The notes under the pieces were generated by a model that worked only from the letters and a program-made list of their open reading frames with translations, ran no database searches and had not been told where the DNA came from. A stretch of DNA of 64,000 bases. It comes from Symsagittifera roscoffensis. Taxonomy: Eukaryota; Xenacoelomorpha; Acoela; Convolutidae. Position 1 is the stretch's first letter. Each line of letters begins with the position of its first letter. This document shows, piece after piece, positions 10,606-20,207 of the stretch. A program made the position numbers and the translations under genes. The stretch covers positions 71,743,345-71,807,344 of the forward strand of contig NC_087065.1 in NCBI RefSeq assembly GCF_963678635.1. Direction: 5' to 3'.

Positions 10606-11753
10606 GTGTATGACAATCCTGAGTATGGGTTATAAAATGTGATGTAACCAATTGTCTTTTTGGTATATCTGTCGTATTTGTATATCACTTCAGTTGTTAT
10701 AAACGGTGGTGGTAGGGATTGAGCTGTTATATTTGGTGGGTTTAATGGATAGGGATGTTGAGTAATGTTCTTTAATTTAACCGTGATTTCAAATTTTAAT
10801 TGTAGACTATTTTGTTGGAGTTTTTGGATGTTATGATCACGAATGTCTTCGTGAATGTCTTGTCTATATTGTAGTCTATTTAGTGCCCAGTTGTGGAGTC
10901 GGTTACTTTCAGGGTGTTGTCCAAATAATGGTGGAGGTGCTGTGAATGTATTCCAGTCTAGTCTTAAAGGAATATTTGTTGATGATTGTTCTCGATATCT
11001 AGCGTCGAGGTTATTTGGGAAATTTAGGTTAAAAGGCGGTGGTGAAATCTGACTGATTGATGGTGTTGATGGTAGTGATAATGTTTCTGGTAGTGATGAG
11101 GATGTTGTCGTATCCGTAGAAATATCTATTGGATCATTGATTAAATTTGGTTCACCTTGTGTGAATGAATGTGTTGTCCAATATGGTAGTCGTGATGTTT
11201 GGTTTGTAGGGTTAAAGGGATTTTCACGTATTTGTTCAGATGTTGGTGTTGAACCTAAGTAATCTGAGGGTAGGCTTGAGGTGCTACGTTGTGAAAGAAG
11301 CGTAGGGGTTTCTGGTAATATACCGATGGGGTTTTCTGGAATACTTTGTGATGGGGATTGAGGTATATCAAAATGAACTCGGGGAGTTTGAAAATTTCTG
11401 TTTCGTCGAGGATGTATAATTTGTCTATTTATTTCGACTGTATTTTGGTTTTGACTAGGATTTCGTATTCTACTTAATTCTTGTGGTAGTGTTGGGTATA
11501 AGTTATATGTTGGTTCGCTTAAAGGTGCTTGTCGTTGAACTGGTTCTAGCGGTTCAGATAAGCGAGCGTGTCGTTCTTCAAAGGTATATGGGTTATCTTG
11601 AAAAGAAATTCGTGTGGATGTTTGGGGGTTTTGGGTATTTGAAGATGGTGTTGGGTTATCTTGGGATGATGTCGGTGAAGACTGACTGAGTGATTGTTGG
11701 TTAGCAATTTTTGATGGCTTTTTATTTATTCTTTTAGTGGTAAAATTTATGTT
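10593..11753 (-). CDS. Long ATG-less Pro/Ser/Thr-rich ORF upstream of env
   Basis: The minus-strand frame is open for about 387 codons from the TAG just above 11753 to a TAA at 10593-10595, yet contains no ATG. The product starts KNTIININ, is rich in Pro, Ser, Thr, Asn and Gln through the middle, and ends in a more ordered segment with Trp, Tyr and Phe (for example RLDWNTF and YITFYNPYSG). The frame opens inside the last codons of a 62-codon membrane ORF (11734-11922) in another frame, and its stop overlaps the env ATG. It may be read as a fusion to that membrane ORF, through +1/-2 frameshifting or splicing, or a base may have been lost in this copy. I see no known domain. Confidence 0.6.
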   Translation of the reverse strand, partial: NINFTTKRINKKPSKIANQQSLSQSSPTSSQDNPTPSSNTQNPQTSTRISFQDNPYTFEERHARLSEPLEPVQRQAPLSEPTYNLYPTLPQELSRIRNPSQNQNTVEINRQIIHPRRNRNFQTPRVHFDIPQSPSQSIPENPIGILPETPTLLSQRSTSSLPSDYLGSTPTSEQIRENPFNPTNQTSRLPYWTTHSFTQGEPNLINDPIDISTDTTTSSSLPETLSLPSTPSISQISPPPFNLNFPNNLDARYREQSSTNIPLRLDWNTFTAPPPLFGQHPESNRLHNWALNRLQYRQDIHEDIRDHNIQKLQQNSLQLKFEITVKLKNITQHPYPLNPPNITAQSLPPPFITTEVIYKYDRYTKKTIGYITFYNPYSGLSYTCIF

Positions 11754-11922
11754 TATTATAGTATTCTTCTAGAAAAAGAATTAGGAGGATTGTTGCTAGG
11801 GCGAATGTGATGATTGCTTTCTTTATACATTTGCATATTGTCAAGATGAGGGATGATAGAAATGTTATAAAAATTACAAATAGTAAAAAAATATCTGTTC
11901 TTCTAAAAATGGTTCGTATCAT
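11734..11922 (-). CDS. Small membrane ORF, retroelement
   Basis: A 62-codon ORF with ATG. Its N-terminus is basic (MIRTIFRRTD), followed by two strongly hydrophobic stretches (IFLLFVIFITFLSSLIL and ITFALATILLILFL) separated by a Cys/Lys turn. It could be a small two-span membrane protein, or a signal-anchor leader for the long ATG-less ORF that begins in its last 20 bases. The latter is an inference from the overlap only. It lies downstream of the integrase region and upstream of env. Confidence 0.45.
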   Translation of the reverse strand: MIRTIFRRTDIFLLFVIFITFLSSLILTICKCIKKAIITFALATILLILFLEEYYNKHKFYH

Positions 11923-12873
11923 TTAGATAAGTTTTGTGAATCGTACCTGTGGATATAGTCAATAGCTTTTGAAAGCTGAAGGTATAGTTCAAATATGGAA
12001 TAGAAAATTTAAAAAATATTGCAAAAAATGATTAAGATTATTACAAAAGATTCAAAGGTATCAAAAAGAAATATGATTAAAAGTTTAAATATCGTTTAAA
12101 AGTTTATGAAAATGTTGAGTAATAAGTTAACTGGTCGAGAGAAGAGCATTTAAGAAATGGCTTCTCGATCGAATATTTTTTGTTGTTTGAGGCAATTTTC
12201 AAGTGTGGTCGGATTATTTATTGGTTTTTTGACAAGTGGGTTGAGTTTTGTGAAAAATTGTTGGGGGCGAATTTTATGGTGATCGGGAGGTCTTCTTTGT
12301 CTTTATTTTTATTTGTCAAGTGATCTGGGGTAATTTTGAGATTTTTATACTTTAGGCTAATTAAATTGGTCGTTCTTTTACTTTAGGCTAATTTAACATA
12401 TTTGTTTGGGGGGTATTTGAGATCGGAGTTGGGGAAATATTGTTGATCTTTGGGTTATTAGATAAGGGAGGGTTATGATAATATGGTGGTGTTTATTTTA
12501 GTTGTCAAGTTGGAGTGGTTTGCTTATTTTTGACCTGGAGGTCGCAAAGTTGTAGTTATAGATATGCCTGGAGTTTAATATCGTTCGTCTAGTTGGAAGG
12601 TGACGGATTGGATGAATCTTATTGGCTAATTTTGAACTAGAATCGTTGCTTGTTTGTCAGCATGTTATTTTGAAAAATGAAAGTTATAATATTTCAGAGG
12701 TGCAAAGATTATGAAATATAAAATTAAAGCTGTTTTTGAAATTCGACTTTCTTTAATATTTTAGATTGTGGGATGAATGTTTTATAATTTTTACGTGGTT
12801 GATTTCTAAGTCGTGATGACTCTCTATGTTCTGATTTGTCGATTTGTTCTTAGGGTATTATTTTTTCTGTCAA
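11923..12873 (-). other. Spacer between integrase and env-side ORFs
   Basis: About 950 bases without a supported ORF on the coding strand. It holds a short direct repeat of TACTTTAGGCTAATT-like sequence at about 12350 and 12380. In env-bearing Ty3 elements a splice acceptor for the env message lies in this area, but I cannot identify one with confidence. Confidence 0.35.
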
Positions 12874-13380
12874 TTATCTATTTTTTCTTTCTTTTTGAGG
12901 TATATTTTGATCTAGCTTTTTTGTATTGTTTTTTGTTGTGGTTGATTTTTTATTTTGGTTCTCGAGATGAATGTCATGTTGTTCCTTTGTTTCATTCTCC
13001 GTATGTGGGTTATTTTGAATAACTTTTAAACCTGTGAAAGAATATAATTGAGTTAGTTCGCGTAGTGCGTATTCTTTTGGGTAATAAGGTAATAGGTTGT
13101 TTCGGTGTTGAACAATTTCTTTTTTGTTTGAGTCGGTAATTTTATATGTGACATCAGTGGGTTTGGCATTTATTTGGTATGGTCCTTTTCGAAGGGGTTG
13201 TAATTGATTAGAGATTCCTTTTTCAGTGTTAAAATTGGGTATTAAAACAAATGTTCCAATTTTTAAATCGGAGGCTGGTGTAAAGCGTGAATTTATTTGT
13301 TCATTAATGTTTTGTCTTTGTAACAACTTTTTTGTTACTTTTTGGTAAATTTCATTGTGTTTTTTATCTCTGTTTAAAAT
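12874..13380 (-). pseudogene. Integrase C-terminal domain (GPY/F-type)
   Basis: An open frame in the same register as the segment ending at the TGA 13381-13383, separated from it only by that stop. It carries a basic helix region (KVTKKLLQRQ), a compact beta-rich module with the hallmark RKGPYQI (GPY/F module of chromovirus- and errantivirus-type integrases) and a Lys/Asn-rich tail of about 60 residues that would end Pol. Confidence 0.7.
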
Positions 13381-13795
13381 TCATTCGGTGTGTGTACCGG
13401 AGGCTAATTTAAGAATTTGTGGGTGATGAAAATGATCTTCATCGTGTGTATGTAAAGGTAAGTTGTAACAAATTGATTCTTTATTCGGTTGACAATAACT
13501 TTGTGTATTTTTATGAGAGTTTGCTGTAAACATAATTGGTTTGCGTGGCTTTTGATTAAAAACCATTTCATATGGTGACATTCCTAGAGTTGTCGTGATT
13601 TGTGAATTGTATGCTAAGGGAAATAGTTTTACATCTGCTGACCATTCAGTGTATTTTGTGTCATTTCCATTGATGATACATCTAAGATTTTCTTGTAGTG
13701 AACAGTTCATACCTTCGACTAAGCCGTTTGTCCAAGGTGCATGAGATGTACGTGGTTTGTGATTGATGTTATATAAATGACATAATGTGATGATT
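13381..13795 (-). pseudogene. Integrase core, second part
   Basis: This continues the catalytic core after the frame change near 13795. It includes the W-TNG-VEG block that holds the third acidic residue of the DDE triad (Glu), a conserved LAYNS motif and the SPYEMVF motif typical of Ty3/gypsy integrases. It ends at an in-frame TGA, after which the same frame continues as the C-terminal domain. Confidence 0.75.
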
Positions 13796-14645
13796 TCATA
13801 TTTATGAATTCTGTACCGTTGTCTGTAACTAAAATTTCTGGTAGTCCGAATTTGGCTATCCAGTGTTCATAGAGTGTTGTGTAAGCGTAATAAGCGTTAC
13901 AATGTGGTACTGGGTTAAGTGCTACATAATGTGTAAACGCGTCAACAATTACCATAATGTAGGAGTTTCCTTCGGATGAGGGTGAAATTGGTCCTTTTGT
14001 ATCAAATGAAATACGGTGGTTAAAGTACAAACTTTGTCCTTTAAAATCTTGTTTTTGTGCTATTTGTTTTTGATTTGGATAAGTTTTATTTAGCTGACAT
14101 ACTATACAATCATTGCATAATACTTTTATCCAAATTGGTGCATTTGGAAAATAAAAGTTTTGTATGAAATTTGAATATGTTTTCTCTGATCCAGAGTGTC
14201 CTTTAATGTTTTGTGTATGTGAAATATTAAAAGCTATAAGAATCATACTTAGAGGGAGACAGGGAACTGTAGATTCATTTAATTGGTATTCTAGAAGGTC
14301 TGTGTTTTCGTTAATTGTTGTATTATTAAATTTTCGAAAATATCTGAGGAGTGTTTTATTTCCTAAAATAGTTGTATCTGCCTTGACGGGTTTAGTTTTA
14401 TATTTGTGCCATGATTTTAGTTGTCTAATTACTGGGTCAAGATTTTGATATTGTTTCAAAGTATTAATTGTAATTTTATCTGTTGGGGGGAGAAAAATGT
14501 TTTCAATTTCTAATTTAGATAAAGGAATTGTATCAAGTGGGTCATGGAGGTCAAAAACTTGATTTATTGTGTATTTTGAATCGTTTGTTTGTGGTCCTGA
14601 TAAATTTATTTTATCAGTTAGATTTTCTTTTTCAATTAATGGAAA
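13719..14645 (-). pseudogene. Integrase N-terminal zinc finger and core, first part
   Basis: The frame is open from about 14645; the first canonical-length reading begins at a TTG at 14459. Numbered from there, the HHCC zinc-binding set is H81, H88, C118 and C121, and the first two acidic residues of the DDE triad are D153 (in SFDTKG) and D213 (in VTDNGTEF). After residue 220 the frame is lost and the product ends in about 25 unrelated residues. The upstream part links to RNase H, but in a different frame from it. Confidence 0.8.
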
Positions 14646-15709
14646 AAGGTCTTTTTATGCGAGTGTTGTTTTACTCTTTTTTGTTGGGTGTTATTTTTTA
14701 TCCATTGTGAGTATGGAATTGGTTTGAAAGTTGATGTTTGAAAGTGGTTATTTTGGCAATCTAAATAAAGTGGGAAGTGTTGTAGATTGTTTATCTGTGA
14801 TTGTTCAACGTCAGTTTTTACTGCAAATTTGCATTCTAGTCGGGGTGATGTTTCGTTTTCTGCAAGGTAAAAGTTTATATTTTTGGGTATTTCAACTGTA
14901 GTTTTACGTGTAAGTAACTCAGGTGGTGTATTTCGACTTAAAGTGTCTGGTAATGCAAGATTCTTTCCTGCTGTCCAAACTATATGTAAGTTTGGGTATT
15001 TCATTAGAATTAATTGAAATCTATAAACTCGGTGATTTGGATTAGATTTTTGTGTAAAGAGAAAAATGATTGGTTTGTGATCTGTGAATAAAACTGTTGG
15101 ATGTTTTGATCCAAGTATTAGAAATTCATATTCTGTTAGTGTATATATTATGGCTGTACATTCTCTCATTAGAGTTGAGAGTCGTAGCTCTGCTTGAGTG
15201 AATAATCGAGAATTTGCTGATATAAAGTTCATTTTGTTTGTACCATTGTGTGATTGTAATAATGCTGCGCCGATGCCAAAATTCGAAGCATCGCACATTG
15301 CATAGAATGGTTGATTTGGATCTGGAATTGTATTCAAAATTTGTTCAGTTAAGAGTTTTTTAATTTCTTCAAATTGTGCTTGATGTTCTGTGTTCCATTC
15401 AAAATTATTTTGTTGTCTAAGTATATTATAGAAAGGTCTTAGGTATAATTGCATTTTATAGACATATTTGCTTAAAAAATTTAACATTCCAAGGAATTCT
15501 TGGATTTTCTTTTTGTTTGTTGCTGGTTGGAGCTTTTGAATAGCATCAATGCGTGATTTTAATGGAGTGATTGTTTTTCTTTCTATATTATGTCCTAAGA
15601 ATTTAACTCGTGTTAAAAAGAAGTGTGACTTGTCGGGAGCGGCCTTCAGATTTTCGTTCTGAAGTATTTTGTGATAGTGCTCTAAAACATTAAACAGTTC
15701 TTCTTTTGT
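14636..15709 (-). pseudogene. RT connection and RNase H domain
   Basis: The frame is the same as the protease-RT segment and is separated from it by the TAG at 15710-15712. It begins with the RT thumb (KAAPDKSHFF and a LGMLNF block) and continues into Ty3-type RNase H with CDASNFGIG, an MREC Glu, FTDHKP and LPDTLSR, giving the four acidic catalytic positions. The frame ends at a stop near 14636, where the next open frame (integrase) already overlaps. A one-base change near 14650 in a run of A or T explains the mismatch. Confidence 0.8.
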
Positions 15710-17407
15710 CTAAGATTGCATAAAAACATCGTCTAAGTAGGTGATTGCGTTTTTCTTAAGTATTAGTGGTCGAAAAATTTTGCTCATAAAAGCTGAAAAT
15801 GCTGCTGGTCCTATGGATATTCCATAGAATAGGCGGTTGAATTCATATTGCTGATTTCCAATAACAAATTGTGTTAAGCGTCGCGATTGTTCATCTAGTG
15901 GCATTTGATTATATGCACTATTCATATCTGCGGTTGTAAAGTATTTTCCGTTTATTTTTGTTAAAATAACTTGTATTGGTTCAATAGGCCAATTGCATTT
16001 TGATTCCTCTATTAGTGAATTAAGATATCTAGCGTCTAGAACTATTTTTAATGATTCTCCTTTTGCTAGGATGATAACAGGGTTGATAAATGTGTTACCT
16101 TTTGGTTGTTCTTCTTTGTTTACCGGTGAAATTATATTGTATTGTTCTAAAATATCGAGTAATCTGTTCACTTTATCGTGTAAATGAATTGGTACTTTAC
16201 TTGCTCTTTGTTTTTTGAAAACTGCGTCAGGTTTTAATGGGAGATGTAGTGATGAACTGATTTTGCCAACATCAAATTTAGATGTTGCATAGACTGATGA
16301 ATATTTTATTAGCTGTTTGGCTAATTTATCAAATTCGTCTTGTGTTATTTGTGAATGTTGGAAGTTAAACATTGTTAAAAATTTCTGTTGATTCTCTGTA
16401 TAGTTATTTATGTTGAATGTAGTTTTGAAATATGGGGTTTTTGTGAAATAATCTGTGTTTCTTTTTTCATTACTTATTATATTATTTATGGATAATTCTT
16501 CATTAAGAATTGTGGATTGACAAATATCTAATAATTGGAGTATATTATTTACGCGGTATGCTTTTTCGTGTACTGGTGATATCTTAGCGTTGGTTTCGCA
16601 ATAGCCTAAAAGTCCTAAAGGTAGTGTTACTTGATAGGGTGTATTGTTGTATACATGTAGAGAAATAATATCTGAATTCGAGTTTTTCATATATTTTATG
16701 GATGAGATTGTGATTTTGAAAAACTTATGGATAGGTTTGAATTCAAAATCTGACATATAGAGTTGTTGTCTATTTTGTTTTTTATCATATTGGTGAACTT
16801 GTTTTATTGAAAAATTATATATGTTTCCTGATAGTGGTTTCAGGTATTTTCTTTGTTGATTATATATCGGATAAAATTTTGAAAAGAATGGTGGTTGTTT
16901 ATTTAATCTTTGAAAAAATGTTAGGGATGTGTCTTTTGTTTTTGTGTATTTATCTTTGATTAATATTTTACTATTCAAAATGTTGATTGTTGGTATATAT
17001 TTAGAGATAAATGGTATTCCAATGATATTGTGTTTAATATCAGTGATATGAAATATTTGTTTAAATGGTTTATTTAAAATTTTATTTTGCTCTATTGTTC
17101 TTGTGGGGAGAAGAAATAACTGAATTTTTCCATAGTTTACCAATGTTGATCCTTGTGCTGTTGCTAGTTTACTGGAGGTTTCAAGAGGCGTTAGTTTTGG
17201 GTGTAATGATTTTATCTCATTCCATGTGGGAATGTTTATTATGTTTGATTCTGCTCCTGAATCAATTAAGAAATCAATTTCAAGATCTGGTGGTTGAAAT
17301 TCTTTGCTTCTTGGACTTTCTAAAAGAAATGGTATTGTCCAAATTTTTTCTTTGGGTTGTTCTTTTTGTATATTTTGATAGATGTGATTTGTATTCGAGC
17401 ATTTTTT
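15710..17407 (-). pseudogene. Protease and reverse transcriptase
   Basis: The frame opens immediately after a stop at 17408-17410, at the slippery heptamer. The retroviral-type aspartic protease active site DSGAES is encoded near 17245-17263, and its second conserved block IIGIPF follows. The RT contains VLDARYLN, the catalytic TTADMNSAYNQ, the FNRLFYGIS block and the catalytic YLDD motif at the very end. Four residues after YLDD an in-frame TAG (15710-15712) cuts the enzyme. There is no internal ATG where a Pol protein should start, consistent with expression by frameshifting from the preceding ORF. Confidence 0.85.
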
Positions 17408-17720
17408 TTATTATTTTCATCGGATTGATTTGTAGTGTTGATTTCGTTAGTTTCTTGTGCCGTTTGTGTAGAATGGATGGGTTCAATATAATAATTGTGA
17501 AGGAGTTCTAATTGATTTTCATATATATGTGCTGAAAAAGGTTGTTCATATATAATAGGTTCGTAGTCATTTTCGACTGCTATCATATTGATGGAGATAG
17601 TGTTTCCTGTATCACTTTCTGAATCTGATGATTCACAGTTTATTTGATTTAGTTGTAGTTCGTTATTTCCTGTGTCATCAATACCTGGGGGTCTGATGTT
17701 GTTTCTTGGTTTGATTGTAC
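17320..17720 (-). CDS. Linker ORF between Gag and Pol
   Basis: A minus-strand frame open from about 17720 to a TAG at 17320-17322; its first ATG is at 17586. The product is acidic and Asn/Glu/Tyr rich (ENDYEPIIYEQPF) with no recognised domain. It overlaps the end of the Gag frame (Gag stop at 17649) in the -1 register, and it overlaps the start of the Pol frame, again in the -1 register. It may be the true C-terminus of Gag after a base change, or a separate product reached by an extra frameshift as in elements with gag-pro-pol in three frames. Confidence 0.6.
17401..17407 (-). promoter_or_regulatory. -1 ribosomal frameshift heptamer A_AAA_AAT
   Basis: On the minus strand the linker ORF reads ...AAT AAA AAA AAT GCT. 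The last A of one Lys codon plus AAA AAT forms A_AAA_AAT, a canonical X_XXY_YYZ slippery site, correctly phased to the linker frame. Slipping back one base enters the Pol frame, which is closed by a TAA at 17408-17410, immediately upstream of the heptamer, and is open downstream through protease and RT. I did not verify a downstream pseudoknot. Confidence 0.75.
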
Positions 17721-20207
17721 TTGATTAATATTTTTTTGATGTTTAGGTGTACTACTTCTGTGGCGGTTGTTAGAATTATTATAATGGTTATTATTCCTGT
17801 GTGGTGATTGGGAATAATTTCTATAACGGTTATTATAACTTGAATGTCGATTTTGTGAATTATTTCGTGATCTGTTTTGATAATTATTGTTTGGTCTGTT
17901 ATACTTTGATCTATTATATGAGTTATTCCTTGATCGATTGTTCGGGTAATTCTGGTTTCGGTTGTTTGAATAACTTCTATTTCGATTATTGGAGTAGTTT
18001 CTATTTCTATTGTATGATGAGTTTCGTGATCGATTGTTTGGATAGTAATTATTTCTTGATTGGGAATTAGATCTAGAAACAAATTGTGTTGTATTTGATT
18101 TTGATCTGGAGTAGTTATTTCGACTATTTGGTCTAATATAATGGTTTTGTGATGAATTTTGTGTATTTCTTCGTTCTGGTGATCTTCCTCTATAACTTGA
18201 GTTATATGGTGATTGAGTTCTCGTGTAATTGGTATTGTTCGGAAGTGGTTTTCCTGAACTGTTGTTGCGGTATACATTTTTGTTCGGTAGATTTTGATCT
18301 TTTTTCATGTACTGATAGAATGATTTATTTGGTTCCTTATATTTTTGAGGTTTGTTTTGATTGTCCTGTTGTTTTTGTCTACATTCAGAAATACTATGTC
18401 CGTATCGTGGGCAATAATTACACCATTTTTTGAAAGATGGTTTGCCTTTAAAGTTTGGGTGTTTTTCATAAATATTGAGTATTTCAGTGATTTTTTCAAC
18501 GAGGTCTGTATCTGATTCCTGTATATTGTTGATATTTGTGGTGTTTGTTTCAATTCGGTTAACATATTGTAATTTCAGATTTTCTGTTTCTTCAAGTTTC
18601 ATTGTGATTTCTGCTTGCTCTTGTTTGTCTACTAGTTTTCGCAAATCTAAATCGGGCTCTCGAATTGAGGAGGGATGGGATGCTCTCTTTTTTATTGCTA
18701 TTTTCCTTAATTGAGGTGTTAAGGTCATCATTAAGATTTCTGTCATTTTTGTGTTTTTGTAGTCGTGTGTATTTAATGAATATGCTTTTCGAACTAGTGT
18801 TTCGATACGTACTGCTAATTGTTTGATGGTTTCATTTGGTAATCTGCGAATCTCATTACATAAAACTCTTTGTTGTTGTTTGTTTCTTTCGGAGTCAAAC
18901 ATTTTTGAAAATTCTTGTGTAAATCTTTTCCAATTTGATTTTATTTCTATAGGCAATACTGAAAACCATTTTTGGGCTGCGCCGTCTAGGGTTGTCTGTA
19001 TCAACGCTGTGCGTCGATGTATCCAATTTTGATGTAGTGGCGTATTAATTGGTTCAGGTCCTATATTTAAAATTAAATTTGCTGTTACTGCATTTAAATA
19101 ATCTTCTACAGAATATTCAGGGTCTGTTCCTGTGAATACCATTAATGGTTTGTTTGATGTTTTTGATGATCCACCCATAAGGTATGGATTCATTGTCATT
19201 TGTAATGATTCTGCTGCATTTGGCATTTGTGAAAAATTCGAAAGTTGATTTTTTGTTATTTCGTGTTGTTGAAGGTAATATGGAAGTGGTATTTCATTTT
19301 GCATTTGTGTTGGTTGATACAAGTGTGTAATCATTTGGTTTTGTGGCTGAATTGGTTGAAAAGATTGTGTATTTATTGGGTTTTGCATTTGCATTGGTTG
19401 TTGATTTTGTGTATCTGTTGGGTGTGGATAACGGTTATTATAACTTGAATGTCGATTTTGTGAATTATTTCGTGATCTGTTTTGATAATTATTGTTTGGT
19501 CTGTTATAGTTTGATCTATTATATGAGTTATTCCTTGATCGATTGTTCGGATAATTCTGGTTTCGGTTGTTTGAATAACTTCTATTTCGATTATTGGAGT
19601 AGTTTCTATTTCTATTGTATGATGAGTTTCGTGATTGATTGTTTGGATAGTAATTATTTCTTGATTGGGAATTAGATCTAGAAACAAATTGTGTTGTATT
19701 TGAATTTGATCTGGAGTAGTTATTTCGACTATTTGGTCTATTATAATGGTTTTGTGATGAATTTTGTGTATTTCTTCGTTCTGGTGATCTTCCTCTACAA
19801 CTTGAGTTATATGGTGATTGAGTTCTCGTGTAATTGGTATTGTTCGGAAGTGGTTTTCCTGAACTGTTGTTGCGGTATACATTTTTGTTCGGTAGATTTT
19901 GATCTTTTTTCATGTACTGATAGAATGATTTATTTGGTTCCTTATATTTTTGAGGTTTGTTTTGATTGTCCTGTTGTTTTTGTCTACATTCAGAAATACT
20001 ATGTCCGTATCGTCGGCAATAATTACACCATTTTTCGAAAGATGGTTTGCTTTTAAAGTTTGGGTGTTTTTCATAAATATTGAGTATTTCAGTGATTTTT
20101 TCAACGAGGTCTGTATCTGATTCCTGTATATTGTTGATATTTGTGGTATTTGTTTCAATTCGGTTAACATATTGTAATTTCAGATTTTCTGTTTCTTCAA
20201 GTTTCAT
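17649..20207 (-). CDS. gag: Gag, duplicated portion (two CCHC knuckles)
   Basis: An 852-codon ORF. Counting from its first ATG, residues 1-290 are a nucleocapsid-like unit: a CCHC zinc knuckle C61-C64-H69-C74, then a very long Asn/Arg/Ser/Tyr-rich region with RNNSYNR-type repeats. Residues ~290-535 are a capsid-like helical unit (MVFTGTDPEYS, DGAAQKWF, WKRFTQEF, a typical Ty3 capsid block). Then the nucleocapsid unit repeats, with its knuckle at C596-C599-H604-C609. The duplication period is 535 residues. The same frame extends upstream past the TGA at 20265-20267 into the N-terminal Gag. Gag would form the particle and bind RNA. The tail after the second Asn/Arg region ends at a TAA at 17649. 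Confidence 0.8.
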   Translation of the reverse strand: MKLEETENLKLQYVNRIETNTTNINNIQESDTDLVEKITEILNIYEKHPNFKSKPSFEKWCNYCRRYGHSISECRQKQQDNQNKPQKYKEPNKSFYQYMKKDQNLPNKNVYRNNSSGKPLPNNTNYTRTQSPYNSSCRGRSPERRNTQNSSQNHYNRPNSRNNYSRSNSNTTQFVSRSNSQSRNNYYPNNQSRNSSYNRNRNYSNNRNRSYSNNRNQNYPNNRSRNNSYNRSNYNRPNNNYQNRSRNNSQNRHSSYNNRYPHPTDTQNQQPMQMQNPINTQSFQPIQPQNQMITHLYQPTQMQNEIPLPYYLQQHEITKNQLSNFSQMPNAAESLQMTMNPYLMGGSSKTSNKPLMVFTGTDPEYSVEDYLNAVTANLILNIGPEPINTPLHQNWIHRRTALIQTTLDGAAQKWFSVLPIEIKSNWKRFTQEFSKMFDSERNKQQQRVLCNEIRRLPNETIKQLAVRIETLVRKAYSLNTHDYKNTKMTEILMMTLTPQLRKIAIKKRASHPSSIREPDLDLRKLVDKQEQAEITMKLEETENLKLQYVNRIETNTTNINNIQESDTDLVEKITEILNIYEKHPNFKGKPSFKKWCNYCPRYGHSISECRQKQQDNQNKPQKYKEPNKSFYQYMKKDQNLPNKNVYRNNSSGKPLPNNTNYTRTQSPYNSSYRGRSPERRNTQNSSQNHYIRPNSRNNYSRSKSNTTQFVSRSNSQSRNNYYPNNRSRNSSYNRNRNYSNNRNRSYSNNRNQNYPNNRSRNNSYNRSKYNRPNNNYQNRSRNNSQNRHSSYNNRYRNYSQSPHRNNNHYNNSNNRHRSSTPKHQKNINQVQSNQETTSDPQVLMTQEITNYN

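Larger units (their letters stand above)
12874..17407 (-). pseudogene. pol: Pol polyprotein, whole span, multiply broken
   Basis: The order is protease, reverse transcriptase, RNase H, integrase zinc finger, integrase core and integrase C-terminal domain, as in Ty3/gypsy. The frame opens directly at a -1 slippery heptamer (17401-17407) and would be one long reading frame. In this copy it is interrupted by TAG at 15710-15712, a frame change near 14650, a frame change near 13795 within the integrase core, and TGA at 13381-13383. The parts are described separately below. The element cannot make functional Pol itself. Confidence 0.85.

Noticed and set aside
17678..18277. A 199-codon Thr/Ile/His-rich frame on the gag strand
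   Set aside because: It lies in an alternative register of the Asn/Arg repeat, and its counterpart in the other unit arises from the duplication, not from selection.
17801..20056. Plus-strand Tyr/Cys/Phe-rich open frames (for example 17801-18070, 18149-18433, 19343-19675, 19691-20056)
   Set aside because: They are antisense shadows of the Asn/Arg-rich gag region and occur in both duplicated units for that reason alone.
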